Positions 39,200 through 46,085 of a DNA stretch of 64,000 nucleotides are shown one piece after another (position 1 is the first letter of the stretch; each line of letters opens with the position of its first letter). The notes under the pieces are model-generated. The model searched no databases and was not told the DNA's origin. It saw only the letters and a program-made list of their open reading frames with translations. The position numbers and the translations under genes were made by a program. This stretch comes from Campylobacter sp. (lineage in GTDB: Bacteria; Campylobacterota; Campylobacteria; Campylobacterales; Campylobacteraceae). Where the stretch lies: assembly GCF_030528245.1 (NCBI RefSeq), contig NZ_JAUMZG010000002.1, positions 1 through 64,000 on the forward strand. The letters run 5' to 3'.

Positions 39200-39221
39200 A
39201 ATTAACATGATTATGTTAATT
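39200..39221. promoter_or_regulatory. operator-like palindrome upstream of ung
   Basis: AATTAACAT (39200-39208) and ATGTTAATT (39213-39221) are perfect inverted arms around GATT. It lies about 130 bases upstream of the ung start, at the edge of the AT-rich gap. It may bind a dimeric repressor; the regulator is unknown. Confidence 0.4.
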
Positions 39222-39312
39222 ACATACAGTTAAACATTCATACGAACATGAAAATAATAAGCTTCATTGCAAAAATTATAAATATGGTTGAAATTTTCTC
39301 CCCCCAAAATGC

Positions 39313-39318
39313 TAAAAT
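39313..39318 (+). promoter_or_regulatory. candidate -10 box for ung
   Basis: TAAAAT lies 32 bases before the chosen ung ATG at 39351, just after a run of six C at 39300-39305. Confidence 0.4.
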
Positions 39319-39350
39319 GAATGCGTGAATTTAATTTTTATGGAAACGAT

Positions 39351-40055
39351 ATGCAAGAAATCACCATCGATCCTCAAAGCATCAAAATCAACAGCGATTG
39401 GCGAGAATTTTTGAAAGAAGAATTTACAAAGCCCTATTTTTTGGGCATAAAAAAGCGCTATATTGAAGCTTTAAGACAGGGCAAAACCATCTACCCCCCC
39501 GCCAAGCTCACCTTCCATGCCTTCAATCTCACCCCCCTCAACGAGCTCAAAATCGTCCTTTTGGGTCAGGACCCCTACCACGGGCCGCATCAGGCTATGG
39601 GCCTTAGTTTTTCCGTGCCAAGTGGCGTGAAAATCCCACCCAGTCTTTTGAATATTTACAAAGAATTGCGCGAGGATTTGGGGATAGAAATACACAAAAA
39701 TGGCGATCTTAGCAGCTGGGCAAAACAGGGGATATTGCTCTTAAATTCCACACTCAGCGTCGAAGCCAACAAGCCCGCAAGTCATAGCGACTGGGGTTGG
39801 CAGGAATTTAGCGATGCCATCATCAAAAGGCTCAGTTTGGAGAAAGAGGGTTTGATCTTCCTCCTGTGGGGCAATCACGCAAGGAGTAAAAAAGCCCTCA
39901 TCGACACGCAAAAACATTTCGTCCTAGAAGCCGCCCATCCAAGCCCCCTAGCGCGCAAGGGTTTTTTGGGCTGTGGGCATTTTTCTAAAAGCAATGCCCT
40001 GCTGAAAAAACTCGGCAAGGGAGAAATCAAATGGAATTCAAACGCCACAATTTAA
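39351..40055 (+). CDS. ung: uracil-DNA glycosylase
   Basis: This 234-residue family 1 UDG removes uracil from DNA. The catalytic motif GQDPYHGPHQAMGLSFSVP holds the general-base Asp. The uracil-binding LLNSTLSV and the C-terminal DNA-intercalation motif HPSPLA are also present. I chose ATG 39351 (MQEITID), with GGAAA upstream and agreement with C. jejuni Ung, over ATG 39321. It is followed after about 40 bases by a racemase gene, the same neighbour as in C. jejuni. Confidence 0.95.
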   Translation: MQEITIDPQSIKINSDWREFLKEEFTKPYFLGIKKRYIEALRQGKTIYPPAKLTFHAFNLTPLNELKIVLLGQDPYHGPHQAMGLSFSVPSGVKIPPSLLNIYKELREDLGIEIHKNGDLSSWAKQGILLLNSTLSVEANKPASHSDWGWQEFSDAIIKRLSLEKEGLIFLLWGNHARSKKALIDTQKHFVLEAAHPSPLARKGFLGCGHFSKSNALLKKLGKGEIKWNSNATI

Positions 40056-40097
40056 AAAGCTTGGATAAAATGGCGCAAAAATTTACAAAGGATGGCC

Positions 40098-40793
40098 GTG
40101 AAAACCATAGGAATCATAGGCGGCATGAGCTTTGAGAGCACAGCGACCTACTATAAGAGCATCAACGAAGAGGTCGCCAAAAAGCTCGGGGGACTCAATA
40201 GTGCTAAAATCGTGCTTTATAGCCTAAATTTTGAAGAAATCGCCGCCCTGCAAGAGCGAGGGGACTGGGACGGGGCGGCGCGAATTTTGGGCGAGGCGGC
40301 AAGGAAGCTTGAGGCGGCGGGGGCGCACTTCCTCCTCATCGCCACCAACACGATGCACAAAATTTACGACTCCATTCAAGCTCAGGTCAAAATCCCCATC
40401 CTCCACATCGCGCTCAGCACGGCCGCTGCCCTAAAGGAGGCGGGGATTAAAAAAATAGGACTGCTGGGCACGAAATTTACGATGAGTGAGGATTTTTACA
40501 TCAAAATTTTGAGCGAGCAGGGCATAGAAACACTCACTCCAAGCGAGGCGGACATGCAGGAGGTGAGTGGTATTATTTTCAGCGAGCTTTGCAAGGGTCA
40601 AATCAAAGAAAAATCCAAGGAAAAATACCTGCAAATCATCCAAAAACTCCAGCTCATCGGCGCGGAGGCCATCGTGCTAGGATGTACAGAAATCGGCCTT
40701 TTGCTCAAATCAAGCGACACGAAAATTCCGCTTTTTGACACCTGCATCATCCACTCCAAAAACGCCGCAAAAATAGCCCTAGACGATCAATAA
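40098..40793 (+). CDS. aspartate/glutamate racemase family protein with Thr/Cys active site
   Basis: This 231-residue protein belongs to the aspartate/glutamate racemase family. The second catalytic cysteine is present (LGCTE, C196), but the first is replaced by threonine in IATNTMH (T83). A Thr83/Cys197 pair is described for E. coli YgeA, an L-specific aspartate/glutamate racemase, so this is a known variant, not a dead enzyme. GTG 40098 is preferred because AAAGGA sits 5 bases upstream; ATG 40092 overlaps that site. A DcuC-family carrier gene converges from the right, which would fit aspartate metabolism (inference). Confidence 0.85.
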   Translation: MKTIGIIGGMSFESTATYYKSINEEVAKKLGGLNSAKIVLYSLNFEEIAALQERGDWDGAARILGEAARKLEAAGAHFLLIATNTMHKIYDSIQAQVKIPILHIALSTAAALKEAGIKKIGLLGTKFTMSEDFYIKILSEQGIETLTPSEADMQEVSGIIFSELCKGQIKEKSKEKYLQIIQKLQLIGAEAIVLGCTEIGLLLKSSDTKIPLFDTCIIHSKNAAKIALDDQ

Positions 40794-40815
40794 ATTGACA
40801 AACGAGCGGCTGAAT

Positions 40816-42207
40816 TTAAAGACGCGACAAATAAAACGACACAAAGATATTCACAAGCATGGCGATGAGTAAAAGCGGCGTGGTGCGTTTGATAATATCC
40901 ATGGGAGAAACCTTAGCAAAGCCCGCCAAAGCGATGATCCCGCCGGCAATAGGCGAGGCGGCACGCCCCAAGCATGAAGCGATCTCAATGGGCAAAACGA
41001 GCGTGATGGGCGCGATGCCTAGCCTTGTGGCGATGTCGGGGGCCAAACGGCCAAAGGCGTTGAAGGCAGCTATGCCACTTCCCATGATCATCGCAAAGCC
41101 ATAGACCAAGAAGCTTAAAACCACCATGCTAACTAGCACGGCGAGGCTGGCGAATTTTCCTTCACCCAAGGCACTCACGCTACCGGCCAAAATCCCAACC
41201 CCGCCCAAGGCCTTGATGCCCTCGGCAAAAACGCTAGCGGCGATGATGATGCTCACCACGCTTACAAAAATTTCACTCATAGCCCTTAAGATAACGATCG
41301 TGTCCTCGCCAAGCCTCTTAGCGTCCCTGTGCCTTGCAAATTCCACGCAAAAAACCAAAGCGATGCTCGCAAAATTTGCCGTAATCACATCGAGCTTTAT
41401 CCCCAGAAAATACGCCGCAAACAAAAACACCAAAGGCAGCCAAGGGAAAAGAATGTAGAAGGTCGGGCATTGTGGGTTGATGATCTTGGGAGTTTCTGCC
41501 GCATCCATCAACACGCCCCTAGCCTCATCTTTTTTATCCACCCACGCAAAATAAAAGGGGATCAAAGCCGCGATCACCGCCACATAGGCCAAAACGACCC
41601 AAAGCTGATAATTTAAAAACAGGCCCACGACATTATCTTTTTGCCCCACCATGTCGGCCATATTGATGGAATTTCCATCTTTAGGACCATAATCAAGAGC
41701 GATCAAAGAAAGCACGCTAACGGCCGTGATGGGGCGAATTTTAAGCGCGATCAGCACCGGGTAAATGCAGGCCAAAAGCAAAAGCAAAAGCCCCGCGTAG
41801 CTTGAAATGACCATTTTAAGAGCCATGCCCACCACAAAAGTGCCGCTTAAAATGAGGTATTTGTTTTTCACTTTGCCAAGCGGTTTGTTGGCCAAAAAGG
41901 CAAGTTTTGCCGAGGCATTGATGTGCTTCATATAGGCCGCAAAACCCGCCACACTCATGATGATAAGCCCCACGCCGGCAAGTTGGGCTTTAAAGGTTGC
42001 CGTAATGAGGGCAAAGCTGTCAAGGATCACATCCAAAAGGCTTGAAGCCTCCCTCGCTGGAGCTTTTGGGATGGGCACACCGAAAAAATAAAATGCAAAG
42101 ATCAAGAGCATCAGGCCCGAAAACAAAAAAGTAAAAATGGGATTGTATTTTTTAAGAATATAATACCCCACGATCATCACAGCAATGAGGGTTAAAAAAA
42201 TAGCCAT
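40816..42207 (-). CDS. dcuC: DcuC-family C4-dicarboxylate transporter
   Basis: This 463-residue carrier has about 12 predicted membrane helices and DcuC/DcuD-type segments (FVVGMALKMVISSYAGLLLL, IALDYGPKDGNSINMADM, FAMIMGSGIAAFNAFG, LGRAASPIAGGIIALAG). DcuC proteins exchange or export fumarate, succinate or aspartate in oxygen-limited cells. It lies 36 bases after the gene at 42244 on the same strand and may be read from that operon. C. jejuni carries aspA and dcuA beside ung instead. Confidence 0.85.
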   Translation of the reverse strand: MAIFLTLIAVMIVGYYILKKYNPIFTFLFSGLMLLIFAFYFFGVPIPKAPAREASSLLDVILDSFALITATFKAQLAGVGLIIMSVAGFAAYMKHINASAKLAFLANKPLGKVKNKYLILSGTFVVGMALKMVISSYAGLLLLLLACIYPVLIALKIRPITAVSVLSLIALDYGPKDGNSINMADMVGQKDNVVGLFLNYQLWVVLAYVAVIAALIPFYFAWVDKKDEARGVLMDAAETPKIINPQCPTFYILFPWLPLVFLFAAYFLGIKLDVITANFASIALVFCVEFARHRDAKRLGEDTIVILRAMSEIFVSVVSIIIAASVFAEGIKALGGVGILAGSVSALGEGKFASLAVLVSMVVLSFLVYGFAMIMGSGIAAFNAFGRLAPDIATRLGIAPITLVLPIEIASCLGRAASPIAGGIIALAGFAKVSPMDIIKRTTPLLLIAMLVNIFVSFYLSRL

Positions 42208-42243
42208 CTAGCATCCTTCACCTTGAAAAAATCGCAACAAAAT

Positions 42244-42735
42244 TTACCGGAGAAATTTTGCAAAATCCACCGTCAAATCCAGCATGAGAGCGCCCGCATC
42301 CGCCTCCATCAAAAGCGCGCCGCTGAGCTCACTCAAATTTGCCTTTATCTCTTCCCTTTTGTCCTCGATATAGGCCAAAACGCCCTCATAGCCGCCATTT
42401 TCCAGCACCCAGAGCGGATTCATGATCTCAAATTCAAAAAGCCTCTCCCCCGCATGAACATTAAAAACATTATCAAAAAGCGCTGTCCCCATGAAGGAGC
42501 AGTTGTTGATAAGCTGCACCAAGCCAGCATCCAAAGCGCGCCTTTGCACCCCATCATCATCCATCCTCTCGCTAAGATGCCTGTGAATTTTTTTGAGCGC
42601 AAGGTCCAAAACCTGCAAGGCGCCGATAAAATCGTTCGCATCGTTGATTTGAGAGCCAATTTGCTTCGCCTTAAATTCGCTCACGCCCTGCACCTGACCC
42701 AGATGCTGTTTTAGCACATCCAATTCGTTTTTCAT
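42244..42735 (-). CDS. probable flagellar FliS co-chaperone (Cj1650/HP1076-like), tentative
   Basis: This 163-residue soluble, mainly helical protein has no signal peptide. It starts at ATG 42735 behind a strong AAGGAAGG site and matches the remembered start and middle of the C. jejuni hypothetical Cj1650 (QIGSQINDANDFIGALQVLD, NNCSFMGTALFDNVF). That family is, as I recall, annotated as FliS export co-chaperone after H. pylori HP1076; I could not check this. An opposite-strand frame at 42223-42714 is its shadow. The next genes upstream encode lipid transport, so context does not settle the function. Confidence 0.6.
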   Translation of the reverse strand: MKNELDVLKQHLGQVQGVSEFKAKQIGSQINDANDFIGALQVLDLALKKIHRHLSERMDDDGVQRRALDAGLVQLINNCSFMGTALFDNVFNVHAGERLFEFEIMNPLWVLENGGYEGVLAYIEDKREEIKANLSELSGALLMEADAGALMLDLTVDFAKFLR

Positions 42736-42782
42736 GGCCTTCCTTTCAGTATTGCTACGAAAAAAGAAAGCAAAAAGCGTTC

Positions 42783-43378
42783 CTACTTTGCATTTAAATT
42801 TTCATCCAGCCAGAGCACCGCCTGCGATCCTATGTCATTTAGGGCGTTTTCAAAGGCGGCCTGCAGGGAGTGGATTTCCCAATCTGCAAGCAGTTTTTGC
42901 GCGCTAAGCCTCGTATGCGCCAGCTCTTTTGCCCCCTTGGCATCCAGTAGGGTTAAATTCACAGATATCTTCGCATAGGCCCCGCCATCCTCTCCAATAA
43001 CCTGCTCAAATTCCTCCACCCTGCTTTGCACAAAATCAAATCCGCATCCACCACACCACCCTGCTCTATCACCGCCGTAAAAAGCCCACTGCGCTCCAAT
43101 TTATCCAAAAGCACAAGGCGGTAAAAATCGCTCGGCAAATCTCCCCAAAAGCTATGCGCATAGGCCCTGGCAATCCCATCCCTCACATAAACGATCTCCC
43201 TAGAATTCAAATAAAGCGGCAGGGTGGCCCTAGCGATTTTGATGCTCTTTCCCGTCCCCTCGCCGTGCGGCGTATCATTTTTGAACGATTTTAAAATGAG
43301 ATACTGCTCCCTATCCACCACAGTCGTGCTGCATCCTGCCATCAAAAAAACCACAATCCACAAAATTTTTCGCATCAT
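42783..43378 (-). pseudogene. ABC-type transport auxiliary lipoprotein (Cj1649-like), frameshifted
   Basis: The first frame (43378-42959) starts with a lipoprotein signal (ILWIVVFLMAGC) and reads to VVDADLILCK, then diverges into nonsense and stops. The second frame (open from 43031 to 42783) continues with QSRVEEFEQVIGEDGGAYAK. Removing two bases at the CACA on the plus strand (43029-43032) restores ADLILQSRVEEF and a 197-residue protein. Removing one copy of the adjacent AAATC duplication (43033-43042) is an alternative repair. The intact protein would be the outer-membrane-side partner of the IamAB/Mla-like lipid transporter encoded next to it. The start overlaps the MlaD-like gene as ATGA. 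Confidence 0.8.
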
Positions 43379-44250
43379 TCCTCTCCTGGTCCAAGCTGGG
43401 GTTTGCCCTCCTTAAAAATCAAATCCGAAGGACTTTTTCGCAGATCCTTTAGTGCCTTATTGCCCTCCAAAAGTAGACCCCTCAAAAGCTCCAAATTCTC
43501 CAAAGCGCCCTCCCTAAGCGCCTCATAAGCCTCGAGTTTTTTTGAAACCCCCTGCATAAGCTCCCTAAAGGCTAGGCTGCTCTCATCGATGCTGCGCAAA
43601 GTTCCTTGCAAATTCTTCGCCGCCAAAGCGATGTTCTTGCTCGCTTCGTTCAAATTTTTACTCAGATCCTTAGAATGCGCGTTGAGATTTTGACTCAGCT
43701 GGGCTAAATTTTCTAGCAAGAGCCCAAAATTTCGTAAATTCTCATCGCTCAAAATGACCTTGCTCTTTGCATCAGCCGTTTCAATGAGAGAAAAAATCCT
43801 CTCGCTCTGCTTGTCGATGGAGGCGAGAAAGCCCTCCCTAAACTGGATCACAGGATAAGCCCTCCCATCGCTTTCTAGCGGCTCTAACTCCCCGCTACCG
43901 CCCTGAAGCTGGATGAATTTAAGCCCCGTGATGCCCTGAAGCTCCAAGGTCGCAAAGGTATCCTCCCGTATGGGCGTGTCTTTTTTGACCTTGATGCGTA
44001 TGCGAACCTCAAGTTCATCCTTCGTATCGATGCTGATGTCCTCCACGCTGCCCACCTCCACACCCAAAAGCCGCACCGGCGCCTTGGGCCCCAGTCCCGC
44101 AACGGACTCTTGTGTGTGAATTTCATAATAATCAAAGCTTTCGTCCTTAGACCAGCCCCCAAGCCAAAGCAAAAAGCCCAGACTCGCAAAAAACACACCA
44201 AAAACAAAAACCCCCACAAAAAAATAACTCGCCCTATTTTCCATTCTCAC
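43375..44250 (-). CDS. mlaD: MlaD-like MCE-domain lipid transport protein
   Basis: This 291-residue protein has one N-terminal membrane helix (YFFVGVFVFGVFFASLGFLL) and a periplasmic MCE domain (VAGLGPKAPVRLLGVEVGSV, ATLELQGITGLKFIQLQG). A long helical coiled-coil tail follows from about residue 150. It would form the lipid-carrying ring on the IamB permease and maintain outer-membrane lipid asymmetry. It overlaps both neighbours by 4 bases. C. jejuni has it as Cj1648. Confidence 0.88.
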   Translation of the reverse strand: MRMENRASYFFVGVFVFGVFFASLGFLLWLGGWSKDESFDYYEIHTQESVAGLGPKAPVRLLGVEVGSVEDISIDTKDELEVRIRIKVKKDTPIREDTFATLELQGITGLKFIQLQGGSGELEPLESDGRAYPVIQFREGFLASIDKQSERIFSLIETADAKSKVILSDENLRNFGLLLENLAQLSQNLNAHSKDLSKNLNEASKNIALAAKNLQGTLRSIDESSLAFRELMQGVSKKLEAYEALREGALENLELLRGLLLEGNKALKDLRKSPSDLIFKEGKPQLGPGEE

Positions 44251-44969
44251 TCCATAAATCGCCTAAAAAGCCTCTCATTTTGCGCCCGCAGCTCCTCATA
44301 AGTGCCGCTAAATCCCACCCTTTTGTCCTCCAAAATGATGAAGCGATCCAAAATATTTTTCATGCTTTCCTTATCGTGCGTGACCAAAATGACATTGAGG
44401 TCAAAAACCTGCTTGAGGCTCAAAACCAGCTCGTCAAATTCACGGCTGCTGTGCGGATCAAGCCCTGAGGTCGGCTCGTCCAAAAAAAGCAGCTTGCTAT
44501 CCAAAGCCAGAGCCCTAGCGATCGCCACTCTCTTTTGCATCCCCCCGCTTAGCTCACTGGGATACTGACGCAAAACGCCCTCACCAAGCCCGGCCATTTT
44601 AAGCTTCATCATCACGAGCTCCTTGATGGAATTTTCACTAAGGCGCGTGTATTCCCTTAAAACGATGGCGATATTTTCATACACGGTAAAAAAACTAAAC
44701 AGGGCCGCAAACTGAAAAACCACCCCCCACTGCAAACGAAGCCGCCTAGCGTCCTCCTCGCTGATGTTTCTTAGTTTGAAGCCCAAAATTTCATACTCCC
44801 CCCCGTCAAAATGCTCCAAAAGCAACATCTGCTTCAAAAGCACGGATTTGCCGCTGCCGCTGCCGCCTAGGATGCCGAAAATTTCATTTTCCCCCACCGA
44901 AAAACTCACGCCGTTGTGAATGACTTTGTCGCCAAATTTGGTCACGATATTTTCCGCACGGATGATCAT
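44247..44969 (-). CDS. iamA: lipid ABC transporter ATPase IamA (MlaF-like)
   Basis: This 240-residue ATPase has Walker A GGSGSGKSVLLKQ, signature LSGGMQKRVAIARAL, Walker B LLFLDEPTSGLD and the switch His in LVTHDKES, with the Ser after Lys in Walker A that is usual for MlaF. It powers the IamB permease. The name iamA comes from an invasion-associated marker in C. jejuni. It overlaps the mlaD-like gene by 4 bases and abuts iamB. Confidence 0.9.
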   Translation of the reverse strand: MIIRAENIVTKFGDKVIHNGVSFSVGENEIFGILGGSGSGKSVLLKQMLLLEHFDGGEYEILGFKLRNISEEDARRLRLQWGVVFQFAALFSFFTVYENIAIVLREYTRLSENSIKELVMMKLKMAGLGEGVLRQYPSELSGGMQKRVAIARALALDSKLLFLDEPTSGLDPHSSREFDELVLSLKQVFDLNVILVTHDKESMKNILDRFIILEDKRVGFSGTYEELRAQNERLFRRFME

Positions 44970-46085
44970 CTAAAGCCCCGCCTGCGTCAAAATGACGGAA
45001 AAAAGCGCATCAAAGGCTATCACCCAAAAGATCGCATTCACAACGCTTTTGGTCGTGTAAGTTCCGATACTCTGCGTGGTGTTTTTCGCCTCAAGCCCCC
45101 TAAAACACGCAATCATCGCAATTAAAAAGCCAAAAGCTGGCGCTTTCGCAAGCCCTATGAGAATGTGCTTGAGCTCCACCGATTCCTTAAAACGCCGGAT
45201 GAATTCAGCAAAATTAATATCCAAGCTCACCTGCGCCACAATCATCCCGCCCAAAATACTGACAAAATCACTCACCGCGACGATGAGGGGCATCGCGATC
45301 ATCAGGGCCAAAACGCGGGGAATGATGATGAAATTGAAGGTCGAAAAGCCCATGGTATTCATCGCGGCGATTTCGTCAGTGAGCTTCATTACGCCAATTT
45401 GCGCCGTGTAAGCGCTCGCACTGCGCCCCGCGATGACGATGGCGGCGATGAGGGGGGCCAGCTCTCTCGTGGCTGAAATTCCCACCAAATCCACGATGAA
45501 GATATTCGCGCCAAATTGCGCAAGCTGAAAGGCCGCCTGATAGGCTAGCACCACGCCCACAAGCAAGGCGGTTAGAATGATGATGGGCAGGGCTTTGAGG
45601 GCGGAATTTTCTATGTGGTATAAAAAACTGACGAAGCGGAAGGTTTGGGGGCGCTTGAGCGTGAAAAAAAGGGTGAGGAAAAAAAAGCCAGAAAAATTAA
45701 TGAAGCGTTTTAGAATTTTTAAAAATTCAAAACCAAGGGCTCCAAATTTTTCAAAAAATTCAAAAAAACTAAGACGCTTTGGAATCTCCTTTTGGGTCCG
45801 TTGGTAGTGCTTTTCGCAAAGTTCAAAAAGCTTTTGGAAATTGGCAGGCAAATTGATCCGCTTGCTCTTTACGGATCCTAGGGCGAGGTCGTTTTGCAGG
45901 GCTAAAAAGAAGACAACTCCCGCCATGTCGATGAATTTCAAGGCACGAAAGTCAAAAACAAGCTCCCCACTCACCCCGCGGCCGTGTCGCAAAAAGCCCT
46001 TAAAATCAAGCCCCGCCACGCTGCTCCTGTCCCAAACCCCCGCGATGAAAAAGGTGTCGTTTTGAAAGCTAAAATCGGCACTCAT
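44970..46085 (-). CDS. iamB: lipid ABC transporter permease IamB with N-terminal STAS domain (MlaE-like)
   Basis: This 371-residue protein fuses an N-terminal STAS-like domain (FIAGVWDRSSVAGLDF, LVFDFRALKFIDMAGVVFFL; residues 1-90) to an MlaE-type permease (residues 125-371). The permease segments include LVGISATRELAPLIAAIVIAG and IGVMKLTDEIAAMNTMG. In E. coli the STAS subunit is a separate protein, MlaB, so the fusion covers MlaB and MlaE. It overlaps the tkt stop by 4 bases. Confidence 0.9.
   Translation of the reverse strand: MSADFSFQNDTFFIAGVWDRSSVAGLDFKGFLRHGRGVSGELVFDFRALKFIDMAGVVFFLALQNDLALGSVKSKRINLPANFQKLFELCEKHYQRTQKEIPKRLSFFEFFEKFGALGFEFLKILKRFINFSGFFFLTLFFTLKRPQTFRFVSFLYHIENSALKALPIIILTALLVGVVLAYQAAFQLAQFGANIFIVDLVGISATRELAPLIAAIVIAGRSASAYTAQIGVMKLTDEIAAMNTMGFSTFNFIIIPRVLALMIAMPLIVAVSDFVSILGGMIVAQVSLDINFAEFIRRFKESVELKHILIGLAKAPAFGFLIAMIACFRGLEAKNTTQSIGTYTTKSVVNAIFWVIAFDALFSVILTQAGL

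Larger units (their letters stand above)
37613..39312. other. 1.7 kb AT-rich region with no intact gene; possible gene relics and inverted repeats
   Basis: Base composition drops sharply against both flanks and no frame with a ribosome site exceeds about 65 codons. Protein-like stretches broken by stops can be read on both strands (37741-38075 plus; about 38070-38460 both strands; 38718-39197 minus), but none resembles a family I know. Stops are about as frequent as expected by chance in such AT-rich DNA, so relics are plausible, not proven. Inverted repeats lie at 38177-38209, 38554-38575 and 39200-39221. In C. jejuni the flanking pst and ung genes are far apart, so this is a rearrangement junction. 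Confidence 0.7.

Noticed and set aside
37613-39350. tRNA, rRNA or CRISPR in the large gap
   Set aside because: I saw no cloverleaf with the conserved T-loop sequence, no rRNA segments and no regularly spaced repeats.
39494-39500. Run of seven C in ung as a phase-variation switch
   Set aside because: It encodes Tyr-Pro-Pro-Ala in a conserved part of the enzyme, is short, and a housekeeping repair gene is an unlikely target.
40098-40793. Racemase as a dead enzyme because the first catalytic Cys is missing
   Set aside because: A Thr at this place is known in the active E. coli YgeA, so loss of function cannot be inferred.
42223-42714. Plus-strand 163-codon open frame opposite the gene at 42244-42735
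   Set aside because: It has no ribosome site, reads as a His/Gln/Pro-rich shadow, and the minus-strand frame has a strong site and matches a known Campylobacter protein.
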